A DNA stretch of 64,000 bases from Myxococcaceae bacterium (GCA_017881265.1 JADGRA010000024.1:1-64000); one strand, 5' to 3'; shown: positions 7,025 through 15,480, counted from the first letter of the stretch. Notes: generated from the letters alone by a model not told the origin. Made by a program: numbers and translations.

Positions 7025-8878
7025 ATGTCTCCACAGCCGTCCGTCGCAGAAGCTCGCTCTCAGGTGGAAGCGCTTCTGGGCGAGGTTGGGCGGGCGACGC
7101 CGACCGAAGGCGAGCTCGCCGCCATTGCCGCCGTACACCGGAAGGGCGCGGTGAACCTACGGCACTACCTCGCGCTCCGCGCTCATGACGTCCGGAGACT
7201 GCAGAACTCGCTCGCCGAATTGGGGTTATCGTCTCTTGGCCGTGCGGAGGGGCATGTGCAGGCGACTCTCCTCGCCGTCCATCGCGCGCTCACTCGCCTT
7301 CAGGGCGGGTCGGACGGCACGTACGCGCTTGTCGGGCCCAACTTCCAGGAAGCGCGTGCTGCGCTCGGCTCAAACGCCGATGCGCTTCTCGGACCGGCGC
7401 CGGAGGGACGGGCCGTCCGCGTCATGGTCACTGCGGACGCAAGCCTGGCGCAGAATGCCGACTCGGTCCGTGCGCTGGTGGAGCGCGGAATGACCTGCCT
7501 GCGCATCAACTGCGCTCACGACAGCGCCGAAGTCTGGACGCGAATCGCCGGACACCTCAGGAGTGCCGAGCAGCAACTCGGCGTGTCCTGTCGACTCCTC
7601 ATGGACCTCTGCGGGCCGAAGATTCGGACCGGCCCGCTCGAGCCCGGGCACGCCGTCGTGACGTGGAAGGTGCGACGCGACGGGTGCGGGCGGACGGAGG
7701 CTCCCACCCGGGTGTGGCTGGCGCCTCCGGGGGAGGAGGTAGTGCGGCCCGCGCCAGTCCTCACGTTCCCTCGGGTGTGGCTCGCGTCGCTTCGCGTCGG
7801 GGACGTCCTGCAGTTTCGGGACACACGCGGGCTCCGGCGTGAGCTTCGCATCCAAGAACAGGACGGGGACTCATTCCAGTCTGAAGCCGAGCGGCGTGCT
7901 TTCGTGGTGGAGAGTTGCGAGTTTCATCGCGCTGGCGTCGAAGAGGCAGTCTGTCCGGTGGGGCTCCCGCGTGCCAACGCGCCGCTTCAGCTCGCCATCG
8001 GCGATTCGCTCATCCTGACGCGGTCCCTCTCGCCCGGACACCCTGCGGTCGTCGATGCAGCCGGGCGGGTGCTCACCCCTGCTCGCATCGGTTGCACTGA
8101 GCCGGCCGTGTTTTCCTCGGTGAAACCGGGTCACCGTGTCCTCCTGGATGACGGAAAATTTGAGGCCGAGACGCTGCGGGTCGATCCGGAACAACTGGAG
8201 CTCCGCATCACCCGAGGCCCACGGCCCTCCGGAAAGCTGTCGAGCGAGAAGGGTGTCAACGTACCCGACACGCATCTGCACCTGCCATCGCTCGGGGAGG
8301 ACGACCGGCGCGACCTCGCGGTTGTCGTGAAGTTGGCGGACCTCGTTGGCATGTCCTTTGTGCAGAGTCCGGAAGATGTCCAGTGCCTACGCAAGGAAAT
8401 GGAGCGGCTTGGACGGCCCGACCTCGGCATCATCCTCAAGATTGAAACGGCTCACGCCTTTGCCTCGATGCCCTCGCTTCTCTGGGCAGCCATGGGGCAC
8501 GAGCGCGTCGGTGTGATGATTGCTCGCGGAGACCTTGCCGTGGAGTGCGGCTACCAGCGGCTGGCCGAGGTGCAGGAGGAGCTGCTCTGGATTTGCGAGG
8601 CGGCTCACCTTCCAGCGGTGTGGGCCACCCAGGTTTTGGAAGGCCTCGCCAAGACAGGCGTCCCCAGCAGAGCCGAAGTCACGGACGCCGCGATGGGAGA
8701 ACGTGCCGAGTGCGTCATGCTCAACAAGGGGCCACACATCCTCGATGCGGTCAGCGTCCTTGATGACATTCTGCGCCGCATGGAGGAGCACCAGTCGAAG
8801 AAGACGGCCCAGCTGCGGGCCCTCAAGTCCTGGCAGGTGAAGCCGGCCAGCCGGCCGCAGAGACCGCCATCGCCCTAG
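7025..8878 (+). CDS. Atypical pyruvate kinase-like protein
   Basis: 617 residues from ATG 7025. Pyruvate kinase transfers phosphate from phosphoenolpyruvate to ADP. The catalytic core is recognisable but displaced: RINCAHD (160-166, canonical RINFSHG), MDLCGPKIRTG (193-203), KGVNVPDTHLHLPSL (about 417-431), GMSFVQSPEDV, LKIETAHAF with the catalytic lysine (about 471), MIARGDLAVECG (about 497-508) and PSRAEVTDAAMGERAECVML. It differs from standard PykF/PykA (about 470 residues) in three ways: an N-terminal helical extension of about 130 residues, an enlarged and interrupted B domain (about 205-410), and no C-terminal allosteric domain. Activity is plausible because the core lysine and the ARGD loop remain, but the enzyme may lack allosteric control. 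A strong hairpin follows the stop. Confidence 0.82.
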   Translation: MSPQPSVAEARSQVEALLGEVGRATPTEGELAAIAAVHRKGAVNLRHYLALRAHDVRRLQNSLAELGLSSLGRAEGHVQATLLAVHRALTRLQGGSDGTYALVGPNFQEARAALGSNADALLGPAPEGRAVRVMVTADASLAQNADSVRALVERGMTCLRINCAHDSAEVWTRIAGHLRSAEQQLGVSCRLLMDLCGPKIRTGPLEPGHAVVTWKVRRDGCGRTEAPTRVWLAPPGEEVVRPAPVLTFPRVWLASLRVGDVLQFRDTRGLRRELRIQEQDGDSFQSEAERRAFVVESCEFHRAGVEEAVCPVGLPRANAPLQLAIGDSLILTRSLSPGHPAVVDAAGRVLTPARIGCTEPAVFSSVKPGHRVLLDDGKFEAETLRVDPEQLELRITRGPRPSGKLSSEKGVNVPDTHLHLPSLGEDDRRDLAVVVKLADLVGMSFVQSPEDVQCLRKEMERLGRPDLGIILKIETAHAFASMPSLLWAAMGHERVGVMIARGDLAVECGYQRLAEVQEELLWICEAAHLPAVWATQVLEGLAKTGVPSRAEVTDAAMGERAECVMLNKGPHILDAVSVLDDILRRMEEHQSKKTAQLRALKSWQVKPASRPQRPPSP

Positions 8879-8889
8879 AGGAAGCCAAG

Positions 8890-8906
8890 GGGGGATGAAA
8901 TCCCCC
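8890..8906 (+). terminator. Hairpin terminator candidate after the pyruvate kinase-like gene
   Basis: GGGGGAT (8890-8896), loop GAA, ATCCCCC (8900-8906): a perfect 7-base stem 11 bases after the stop codon. There is no T-run after it. Confidence 0.55.
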
Positions 8907-9113
8907 GCGTGACGCACGTGGTTCTGTCCGGCGAGGGAAAGTCCGAGACCATCGCCGATGATGAGGACATGCCGTCCGGGCATGGCAACCGCTAGGGCAA
9001 CGCCCGGTTCAGGACGAGGTCGCTGTACCGAGAGGTTGAGTTCCCGCGTCTTCAGCGCATCAGCTGCGGCGCGATGGACATACTTCTCCGCCCCATCGCA
9101 CGCGGCACTTCGC

Positions 9114-10772
9114 TCAGTGGTCTCGTGCGGCTTCGGTACCCCGAGTCCCACTGGGCGTGCTGGTGGGGGTCGCCTCCGGGAAGGTGAGCGTCCCGAGCAT
9201 GGCCGGACAGGAGTCTCCCACGGAGAAGCGACGCACGAGACGTCGCTCGCCCAGCGTGATGGTGACCTCGTAATCGCCCCTGGTGAGCTGCTCCAGGATG
9301 AAGCCGCCCTTCGGTCCTGTTTGACCGGATTGCAAGAGGCGCGTTCCCAGCAACTGGGCCACCAGGTGCGCGCCGGCAGCGGGTTGCCGCGGGGCGTTGA
9401 AGACCCGTCCGACGGCCGTGCAGGCCTTGTCGACCCGGACGGTGGTGTCGACGTTTCCGACAGCCGGGACCTCGATGAGGGCGGTGCCGACTCGTCCGTC
9501 ATCCGTCACCACGCGTACCGAGGTTTTGCCCTTGGGCTGGTCGATTGCCTTGAAACGGTCGCCGGCGAAATGAATGGGAGGTCCCGGGGGAAGCTGGCCA
9601 TTGAAGGGAAACGTCTGCAGTTGAAAACCGTTTGGCGGAGGCTGGCCGAGCACGCGCCCGGACACTTGGCCCTGCGCCTTGGCCGGCGTCACCGCTCCAG
9701 CGGGAGTGCCCGCGCGCCTCAGCACCTCCACTGAAGCCCCAGCGTGGTCGGTGGCGGCCCACTCAGCCAGAGCGCCGAGGGCATCCGTTTCAGGTGCCCC
9801 GGACGCGACTGCGGACCGTGCTTGCCGCAGCACCGTCCCTGTGGCGTCGACTTCCTCGACCATCACCCAGCGACGGTTTGCGGACGACTCGGTCTGGAGG
9901 GTGAAGAGGCGGCCCGCGCCGAAGAGTTTGGCGACCCGGGCGAGGTTGGCCGAGCGCTCGACGCCCGGCTCGACGCACGGTCCGCCGTCGGGGAGGAGGG
10001 AGCCCTCCACGCCGCTGGCGAACTCCACGGGAGCCACCAGCGCGGGCGGAGCTGGAATCCGCACGGTGCGGGCAAGGCTCCGGTGGCCAAAGTCGGCCTC
10101 GACTCGGTAGTCGCCTGCCGGAAAGTGATGGGACAGGGGCGCGCTTCCGACTGGGCACCCTCCGAGGTACACCTCAGCTCCGGCGGGGACGACCGCGATG
10201 TCGAGCCGGTTGGTGGGCACCTGAGCTTCTCTTACGCGGAGGCCGTCCACGAACTTCCGGAAGGTTGGCGGGTAGAGCCCTGTGTCGGGCTGGTACGTGG
10301 GTTCGACGCGCAGGATGGACACCAGGGCTGCTTCGGCAGCCGGCCCATCACTTGGAAGTTGCGCCTGCGCAAGCAGCGTCAGCAACTCGCGCTCTGCCTT
10401 CCAGCGCTCGTGCGACGGCGCGAGGCGCGTGACGTCGACCGCCAGTGCCTTGAGTTGTGACACTGCGGCGTCAACGTGGTGCGCGTAGAAATCCGTTCGA
10501 GCAGCCGTCAAAGCGCGCGACACCTCCTCCAGCGTTCGTTCGGAAAGACCGCCCAACGGCCGCGCGGTTTCCGCTTCGCTCTGGAGGGTGGGGCCCAGCT
10601 TCGGCTGGAGAAGCGCCCGAAACGCGCGCGCCGAGATGGCACTCGCCGCTGTCTCGCAGTGACCGGCGGCAATGACTGCCGCCCGGGTTGGCTTGGGCGC
10701 CTCGGGGCCGGGCGACGCCACCGACGGCAGCGCGCACGCTAACAGGGCTGCCATGGACCGAATGGGACGCAC
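9114..10772 (-). CDS. Secreted PEGA-domain protein
   Basis: 552 residues with an N-terminal signal (LLACALPSVAS, about 9-20). Residues about 30-185 are helical and TPR-like: LSERTLEEVSRALTAARTDFY, then repeated 'L..LA' helices and VEPTYQPDTGLYPPTFRKFV, a form common before PEGA domains. Residues about 195-250 form a PEGA unit (NRLDIAVVPAGAEVYLGGCP, then SHHFPAGDYRVEADFGHRS). Two Ig-like segments follow near the C-terminus (KTSVRVVTDDGRVGTALI; GGFILEQLTRGDYEVTITLG, carboxypeptidase-regulatory-like). PEGA proteins are surface or periplasmic and often accompany signalling or cell-envelope systems. Nothing here states a specific role. It converges with the pyruvate kinase-like gene 235 bases away. 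Confidence 0.75.
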   Translation of the reverse strand: MRPIRSMAALLACALPSVASPGPEAPKPTRAAVIAAGHCETAASAISARAFRALLQPKLGPTLQSEAETARPLGGLSERTLEEVSRALTAARTDFYAHHVDAAVSQLKALAVDVTRLAPSHERWKAERELLTLLAQAQLPSDGPAAEAALVSILRVEPTYQPDTGLYPPTFRKFVDGLRVREAQVPTNRLDIAVVPAGAEVYLGGCPVGSAPLSHHFPAGDYRVEADFGHRSLARTVRIPAPPALVAPVEFASGVEGSLLPDGGPCVEPGVERSANLARVAKLFGAGRLFTLQTESSANRRWVMVEEVDATGTVLRQARSAVASGAPETDALGALAEWAATDHAGASVEVLRRAGTPAGAVTPAKAQGQVSGRVLGQPPPNGFQLQTFPFNGQLPPGPPIHFAGDRFKAIDQPKGKTSVRVVTDDGRVGTALIEVPAVGNVDTTVRVDKACTAVGRVFNAPRQPAAGAHLVAQLLGTRLLQSGQTGPKGGFILEQLTRGDYEVTITLGERRLVRRFSVGDSCPAMLGTLTFPEATPTSTPSGTRGTEAARDH

Positions 10773-10913
10773 CGACAGCCTCCTGAAAGCAGGCTTCGTC
10801 AGCGTACTTCACCGGGCGTCACTTCGGGCCGACTCTCCCCCGAGGGCGACCCCGGGGCCGGCGCGGACCCGTCGCTGGAGCGCCCATGGCTGCGGGTGGT
10901 CTGGCCCAGAGGC

Positions 10914-10949
10914 TTGACTTCGATGGCCCAGTTTCTACAAAGTAGAAAC
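10914..10949 (+). promoter_or_regulatory. PadR operon promoter with a perfect palindrome touching the start codon
   Basis: GTTTCTACAAAGTAGAAAC (10931-10949) is a perfect 8-3-8 inverted repeat that ends at the base before the ATG (10950). TTGACT (10914-10919) is a good -35 box; 16 bases later TACAAA (10936-10941), inside the palindrome, can serve as the -10 box. Transcription would then begin at or within a few bases of the ATG, which also has no Shine-Dalgarno sequence. I infer an autoregulatory PadR operator on a leaderless transcript. Confidence 0.65.
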
Positions 10950-11282
10950 ATGGGGAAGAGGGAGACGCTGGGGGAGTTCGAGCACCTGGTGATGCTTGCG
11001 CTGGTGCGCCTTGGCAAAGACGCCTACGGGCTGGCTGTCCGACAGGAAATCGCCAAGCGAGCGGAGCGGCAGGTCTCCATTGGAGCCGTGTATGCGACTC
11101 TGGACCGGCTGGAACTCAAGGGGCTGGTTCGCTCGAGCGAGTCCTCGCCAGCGCCGGCGCGCGGCGGTCGCCGGCGTCGCTTCTTCGAGTTGACGGCGGA
11201 CGGGCAGGGCGCCCTTCAGCGGACGCACCGGTCCCTCCTGCGGATGACGCTGGGGCTGGGCCTCGGCTTTGGACTCAAATGA
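10950..11282 (+). CDS. PadR family transcriptional regulator
   Basis: 110 residues from ATG 10950. It is a winged-helix repressor of the short PadR type: LGEFEHLVMLALVRLGKDAYGLAVR (helices 1-2), QVSIGAVYATLDRLELKGLV (recognition helix and wing start), RRRFFELTADGQGAL (wing), then a short C-terminal dimerisation helix. The frame is open further upstream to 10896, but the palindrome and family N-terminus argue for 10950. Its TGA overlaps the ATG of the next gene (ATGA, 11279-11282), so the regulator leads a translationally coupled operon. PadR proteins usually sense small molecules or pair with a membrane protein they control. The palindrome overlapping its promoter suggests autoregulation. Confidence 0.9.
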   Translation: MGKRETLGEFEHLVMLALVRLGKDAYGLAVRQEIAKRAERQVSIGAVYATLDRLELKGLVRSSESSPAPARGGRRRRFFELTADGQGALQRTHRSLLRMTLGLGLGFGLK

Positions 11283-11878
11283 GAATCCGCCCCCCACGGA
11301 TTGGCGCCTGGCTTCTCGGCCCGCTGCTGCCGGGGGGAACCGGTCATCCGTTGCTGGGACACCTCGAGGAGGAATTCACAACCGAGGCCGTCCCGAGGTT
11401 GGGAGCGTCCGCCGCGCGTCGCCGGTACCTCTGGGAGTGCCTGATGGCTGCAGGGCCGCTTCTGTCGACTGGCCTCGCTCCCAGGGGAGCGGCCATCCTC
11501 GCCAGTCTCCTTCTGGTGGCGCTGCCGCTGGTAGTTATGGAGGTCGCCCGGAGTTTCGTCCTGAGCCAGATTCCGCTCAAGGAGGGGCGCGCGTACGGCG
11601 GGGACTTTCTCTGCCTGCAGCTGGTCGCAGTCGCCTTGCTCTGCGCCGGCGCCGCTCGGCTGCTGCGGGCTAGCCCGCCTCGTGACGCGGCTCCGGCCGG
11701 GGGCACTGTTCTCCTCATCGTGGCCTCTGCCCTCGCTATGTTGACTGCCGTTGGCCCGTCGCGCCCGGCCGGGTTCTGGGCGCTCGGGCTGCCGGTCGTG
11801 GTGTTCTCAGCCGCCGTCGGCTCGCTGAATTCGCGCCGGCGAAACGCTTCGCTCGAGGAAGCCAGGGAGGCCAGATGA
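11279..11878 (+). CDS. PadR-linked membrane protein with a permease-prefix N-terminus
   Basis: 199 residues, starting at the ATG that overlaps the PadR stop. The N-terminal 60 residues (LLPGGTGHPLLGHLEEEFTT, then RRRYLWECL) match the soluble prefix found in front of MacB-like permeases that sit beside PadR regulators: a 'LGDLEEEY..R' helix followed by a 'W..Q' helix. About four transmembrane segments follow (about 63-82, 100-117, 131-148, 153-170). The large permease domains expected after such a prefix are missing, so this is either a stand-alone small membrane partner or the remains of a permease gene. It ends ATGA-overlapped with the SRPBCC gene. Specific function unknown. Confidence 0.65.
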   Translation: MRIRPPRIGAWLLGPLLPGGTGHPLLGHLEEEFTTEAVPRLGASAARRRYLWECLMAAGPLLSTGLAPRGAAILASLLLVALPLVVMEVARSFVLSQIPLKEGRAYGGDFLCLQLVAVALLCAGAARLLRASPPRDAAPAGGTVLLIVASALAMLTAVGPSRPAGFWALGLPVVVFSAAVGSLNSRRRNASLEEAREAR

Positions 11879-12456
11879 AGTGGATTGCGGTTGCAGTTCT
11901 GGGGCTGGTGGGTCTGTTCGTCGTTGCCGCGGTCGTCCTTCTGGCCTTGGGGCGCCGGGCGGATGCTGGGCGCTTGGTAACGTCCATCGAGGTCAATCGC
12001 CCTCCGGCCGAGGTCTGGCTGTGGATTACCGAGCCCGACAAGCTCAAGGGATGGGTGACCTGGCTCGTGGAAGTCCGTCAGCTGACGGACGGCCCGGTGC
12101 GCCCTGGGTCTCGCGTGGAATGGGTGATGCAGGATGCGAACAACGGAAACCGTCCGATGGTCATCACGAGCGAAACCCTCGCCTTCGAGGTGGGGCGGCG
12201 CCTCGAGCTGAAGCTGTCGGCTCCGGGAGCGTTCTCCGGAGTGGCCACCTACGCGCTCGTCGACCTCGGCGGCGGCCGGACCCGGCTCGCCACGGATGCG
12301 CACTACCGCTACGACTCGGCCTTTGCACGGCTGATGGAGCCGCTCATTACCCCGGCGGCGGCGAAGAAATTTGACGGAGACATGGCCCGTCTCAAGGCGC
12401 TCGCTGAAGCGGCCCCGCGGGCCGAGCATTCGGCTGCGGAGGCCCACGCCCAGTGA
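11875..12456 (+). CDS. Membrane-anchored SRPBCC (polyketide cyclase/START-like) protein
   Basis: 193 residues. One N-terminal transmembrane helix (about 3-25, AVLGLVGLFVVAAVVLLAL) is followed by an SRPBCC lipid- or ligand-binding domain: TSIEVNRPPAEVWLWITEPD, KLKGWVTWLVEVRQL, RVEWVMQD and a long C-terminal helix from AFARLMEPLIT. The domain has a deep hydrophobic pocket and members bind lipids, polyketides or hydrophobic small molecules. The ATG overlaps the stop of the previous gene (ATGA), so it is third in the PadR operon. The operon may sense and handle a hydrophobic compound at the membrane; that is inference. Confidence 0.82.
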   Translation: MKWIAVAVLGLVGLFVVAAVVLLALGRRADAGRLVTSIEVNRPPAEVWLWITEPDKLKGWVTWLVEVRQLTDGPVRPGSRVEWVMQDANNGNRPMVITSETLAFEVGRRLELKLSAPGAFSGVATYALVDLGGGRTRLATDAHYRYDSAFARLMEPLITPAAAKKFDGDMARLKALAEAAPRAEHSAAEAHAQ

Positions 12457-12482
12457 CGGGTTGACGTAAGCTGCCGCATAGA

Positions 12483-13166
12483 GTGCCGCTCCACGCCTGC
12501 CGAGGCAAGAGTCTCCCGTCGGGCCTGCTCGTGGCGGCCCTTGTCCTTGCGGTGCTCCCATTCGCCGCGATTGCGCAGTCGGTGGAAGAGACAGGGACAG
12601 TCAGGCTCATCGGCTGGGCGGGCTTCCAATTCACGACGCCCGTCACCACGACGAGTGGAACCATCAGCGTCGACGCGGCCCCCAGCTACGGTGCAGCGTT
12701 CAACCTCGCCTTTGGCCCGGAGCTTGACCTCGAGCTGCTCTGGACGCTTTCGCCGACGCACGCGCATTACCTCTCGACGGCCGGGGTCGCCACCAGCGGC
12801 ACCAACCATCTCAACATCAGCTACTTCCAGCTGGGGTTAACCAAGAGCATCCGCTGTGGGGACTTCGAATGCTTCGGCGACTTCACGCTAGGGGCGGTGC
12901 TTCTGTCGCCCGGGGCCATCCTCCTCAGCTCGGGCGAGCGGCTGAACGTCCAAGACACCTGGCAAGCCGCTTTTACCTTTGGCGCAGGAATCAGGTTCTT
13001 TCTCGTCCAGCAGCTTGCAGTCGTGCTGCAGGCGCGGCTCCTCGTGCCGGTCTACATCACGGGCGGTGGTTTCTATGCCGGCAGCGGCGGGACGGTGCTC
13101 GTCATCGGTGCCGGCGTCCCCTGCGTCGAGGGCGCCTTCACCGCAGGACTGGTGCTCGCGCTCTGA
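12483..13166 (+). CDS. Predicted outer-membrane or secreted beta-rich protein
   Basis: 227 residues from a GTG. The signal peptide is about residues 13-33 (LLVAALVLAVLPFAAIAQS). The mature chain alternates short amphipathic strands, for example VRLIGWAGFQFTTPV, GAAFNLAFGPELDLELLWTL, ISYFQLGLTKSI and FTFGAGIRFFLVQQLAVVLQ, and ends in GLVLAL; this is the look of an 8-stranded outer-membrane barrel. A Cys pair lies mid-chain (RCGDFECFGDF). It follows the SRPBCC gene by 26 bases and may belong to the same transcript. No specific function is recognised. A strong hairpin lies directly behind the stop codon. Confidence 0.7.
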   Translation: MPLHACRGKSLPSGLLVAALVLAVLPFAAIAQSVEETGTVRLIGWAGFQFTTPVTTTSGTISVDAAPSYGAAFNLAFGPELDLELLWTLSPTHAHYLSTAGVATSGTNHLNISYFQLGLTKSIRCGDFECFGDFTLGAVLLSPGAILLSSGERLNVQDTWQAAFTFGAGIRFFLVQQLAVVLQARLLVPVYITGGGFYAGSGGTVLVIGAGVPCVEGAFTAGLVLAL

Positions 13167-13167
13167 C

Positions 13168-13192
13168 GGCGTTCCCCCCGGCGGGGGACGCC
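13168..13192 (+). terminator. Hairpin terminator candidate
   Basis: GGCGTTCCCCC pairs with GGGGGACGCC with one bulged T. It starts 2 bases after the TGA of the barrel-like gene. It has no T-run, but stability and position support a terminator. Confidence 0.55.
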
Positions 13193-13443
13193 TGGCGCGG
13201 CGCGAAGCACTTTGACCTCGTCATACGGGGCCAAGGCACGTCCCAGCGATGAAGCGACGGCGGCACCGTGCCGTTCAACGCGGACGGCAGAGACGGGACG
13301 CCCGCGGGGAAACCAGTGCGCTTCGTCGACGCACGAAAAGCACCCTGCAGGCCGACGTGCGCAAAGTGTGCGGCCGTTGTCACGGCGTCACACGTTCAAG
13401 GGATGCGTCGGTGCGGGGTAGGCGAGGGCCGCGACGAAGGGCC
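13193..13443. other. Intergenic stretch before the rubrerythrin promoter; no convincing gene
   Basis: A plus-strand frame from 13249 contains KVCGRCHG, a CxxCH haem-type motif, but the surrounding residues are Arg-rich and there is no signal peptide or ribosome site. I see no supported gene here. Confidence 0.4.
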
Positions 13444-13477
13444 TTGACTGTCCCATAGTTGGAGAATAATTCTCGAA
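13444..13477 (+). promoter_or_regulatory. Rubrerythrin operon promoter with a PerR-like box
   Basis: TTGGAGAATAATTCTCGAA (13459-13477) is a near-perfect inverted repeat with a single central A (8 of 9 positions pair). It has the 7-1-7 GAGAAT-A-ATTCTC layout of Fur/PerR operators. A TTGACT -35 box lies at 13444-13449, and the -10 region (TAATTC, 17 bases on) is inside the repeat, so bound repressor would block RNA polymerase. A PerR-type regulator gene closes this same operon. Confidence 0.7.
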
Positions 13478-13510
13478 CTCGTCGAACACCGCAGCACGGA
13501 GGAGACCCCG

Positions 13511-13939
13511 ATGGCCAGTCTCAAGGGAAGCAAGACGCACGACAACCTGAAGACGGCCTTCGCCGGCGAGAGCCAGGCGAACCGCCGCTATCTCTATTTC
13601 GCGAAGGAAGCGGACGTGGAAGGTCGCCCGGACATCGCCGGCCTCTTCCGCGACACCGCGGAGGGGGAGACGGGTCATGCGCACGGCCACCTCGACTTCC
13701 TGAAGCAGGTGGGTGACCCGGTCACCGGGGAGCCCATCGGGGACTCGGCCAAGAATCTCAAGTCCGCCGTCGTGGGCGAGACCTACGAGTACACGCAGAT
13801 GTACCCGGGCTTCGCCAAGCAAGCCCGCGAGGACGGCCTCGCCGAGATTGCGGAGTGGTTCGAGACGCTGGCCAAGGCCGAGAAGTCCCACGCTGGCCGC
13901 TTCGCAAAAGGTCTGCAGCAGGTGCAAGCCGAGGGCTGA
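13511..13939 (+). CDS. rbr: Rubrerythrin (erythrin-type, no rubredoxin domain)
   Basis: 142 residues, ATG behind ACGGAGGAG. It is a four-helix ferritin-like di-iron protein: [19 protein letters not shown] (helix 1 with the first Glu ligand), [16 protein letters not shown] (ExxH), [14 protein letters not shown] (Glu pair) and [13 protein letters not shown] (ExxH). Rubrerythrins reduce hydrogen peroxide. The usual C-terminal rubredoxin domain is absent, as in the single-domain members, so an external electron donor is required. The next gene is a candidate for supplying electrons or handling redox partners. Promoter and PerR-like box lie 34-70 bases upstream. Confidence 0.95.
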   Translation: MASLKGSKTHDNLKTAFAGESQANRRYLYFAKEADVEGRPDIAGLFRDTAEGETGHAHGHLDFLKQVGDPVTGEPIGDSAKNLKSAVVGETYEYTQMYPGFAKQAREDGLAEIAEWFETLAKAEKSHAGRFAKGLQQVQAEG

Positions 13940-14019
13940 GCGTCGTCTTCGCGGAAGGACCCGCCGGCTTAGCCGGGCGGGTCGCCAGCACCCGCGTCAC
14001 GGAGTTCCAGGAGGTGTCG

Positions 14020-15480
14020 GTGAAACTTCCCGCCGCTGGAGAAATCACCGCAGCTCAGGACCCGCATGGACTGCGGTACGACGGACCTCTGTTCTTCGAC
14101 AAGGCCAACCTCAAAGCTGAGCTGCACCGCGTCTTCGAGATTTGCAACGGTTGCCGCCTCTGCTTCAACCTGTGCCCGTCCTTCGCGGTGATGCTCAACA
14201 CCATCGACGAGCGGGACCCGCACCGGGCCGAGGCCGAGGGGAAGTACCTGGGCGAGGCCGTCATTGAGGAACACGAGGCTGCCGAGAAGCTCAAGGACGT
14301 CAAGGTCGGCACTGAGAGCCCGGTCGACCTGTTGACCGAGGCAGACTTCAAGCAGGTGGTCGACCTCTGTTACGAGTGCAAGCTCTGCTACCCGAAGTGC
14401 CCGTACGTGCCGCCGCACGAGTTCGCGGTCGACTTCCCGCGGCTCATGGCTAGGTCCAAAATCATCGAGGTGCAGGACGAAGGCGTGGGGTTTCGGGAGA
14501 AGTTCCTTGGTGCCACCGACTTCATGGGCAAGCTGATGACGAAAGTGGCCCCGCTGGCCAATGCGGCGGCCCACAACGCCTTCAACCGCCTGCTGATGCA
14601 CAACACCATCGGCATCCATAAGGACCGGCAGCTGCCGGACTACGCTTCGCAGAGCCTCCTCAGGTGGTGGGGCCGGCGGGCGAAGGCCGCGCCGCCTGCA
14701 GAGCCGACGGCAGACGTCGCCCTCTTCGCCACCTGCTTCGTCAACTACAACGACCCGGACATCGGCAAGGCCGCCGTCGAGGTGCTCGAGCACGCTGGCT
14801 GCAAGGTGGACTGCCCCGAGCAGCTGTGCTGCGGGATGCCGAAGCTGGATGGCGGCGACCTGGAGGGCGCTCGGGAGCTCGCCCGGAAGAACATCGCCCT
14901 CCTCGGCGATTCGGTCCGCGCCGGAAAGAAAGTCCTCTCCCCCGGTCCGAGCTGCACGCTGATGCTGAAGACGGAGTACCCGGAACTAGTTCCCGGGCCG
15001 GAGGCGGACGCACTGGCCGCCGCGGTGATGGACTTGAGCGACTTCCTTCTACAGCAGGCTCGCGCCAAGAAGCTTCCCAAGGATTTCAAGAGGCCCCTTG
15101 GCAAAGTGGCATTTCACGTTGCCTGCCACAACCGGGTGCAGAACTTCGGGTACCGGGGCCGTGACCTTCTCAAGTGGGCGGGCGCCGACGTGACGCTGGT
15201 CGACCGCTGCTGTGGAATGGATGGCACCTGGGGGATGAAGGCTGAGTACTTCGAGGAATCGCTCAAGGTGGCCGAGAAGGCGGCGCAGGCGGTCGAGGGT
15301 GCGGCTCCAGACGACGTGTCGAGCGACTGTCCGCTGGCGGGCCTCCAGCTGACCCAGAAGACGGGCCGGCGCTCCTTTCACCCCGTCCGTCTTCTCCACC
15401 GGGCGTACTTTGGGGACCCACAGGCGTCCTCAGCGCCCTCCACGGACTCGAAGGACAAAGATTCGCAGGAGGCGCCGTGA
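14020..15480 (+). CDS. HdrD/GlpC-like Fe-S oxidoreductase of the rubrerythrin operon
   Basis: 486 residues from GTG 14020, chosen because AGGAGG lies 5 bases upstream and the family N-terminus follows (the frame is open earlier). It has two 4Fe-4S ferredoxin motifs (CNGCRLCFNLCP at 42-53, CYECKLCYPKCP at 117-128). Two CCG domains follow (CPEQLCCGMPKLDGGD; HVACHNRVQNFGYR then VDRCCGMDGTWG), which bind non-cubane 4Fe-4S clusters as in heterodisulfide reductase HdrB/D and GlpC. In many aerobes this gene sits between rubrerythrin and DUF3501, as here, so I infer it serves electron transfer in the peroxide-defence module. It is soluble. The stop overlaps the next start region (GTGATG). Confidence 0.9.
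   Translation: MKLPAAGEITAAQDPHGLRYDGPLFFDKANLKAELHRVFEICNGCRLCFNLCPSFAVMLNTIDERDPHRAEAEGKYLGEAVIEEHEAAEKLKDVKVGTESPVDLLTEADFKQVVDLCYECKLCYPKCPYVPPHEFAVDFPRLMARSKIIEVQDEGVGFREKFLGATDFMGKLMTKVAPLANAAAHNAFNRLLMHNTIGIHKDRQLPDYASQSLLRWWGRRAKAAPPAEPTADVALFATCFVNYNDPDIGKAAVEVLEHAGCKVDCPEQLCCGMPKLDGGDLEGARELARKNIALLGDSVRAGKKVLSPGPSCTLMLKTEYPELVPGPEADALAAAVMDLSDFLLQQARAKKLPKDFKRPLGKVAFHVACHNRVQNFGYRGRDLLKWAGADVTLVDRCCGMDGTWGMKAEYFEESLKVAEKAAQAVEGAAPDDVSSDCPLAGLQLTQKTGRRSFHPVRLLHRAYFGDPQASSAPSTDSKDKDSQEAP

Noticed and set aside
8955-9113. Hidden gene between the pyruvate kinase-like and PEGA genes
   Set aside because: Open frames here are short or antisense, and the hairpin at 8890-8906 explains the start of the gap.
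13249-13458. CxxCH haem motif (KVCGRCHG) suggesting a small cytochrome
   Set aside because: The surrounding frame is Arg-rich, lacks a signal peptide and ribosome site, and overlaps other open frames; likely chance.
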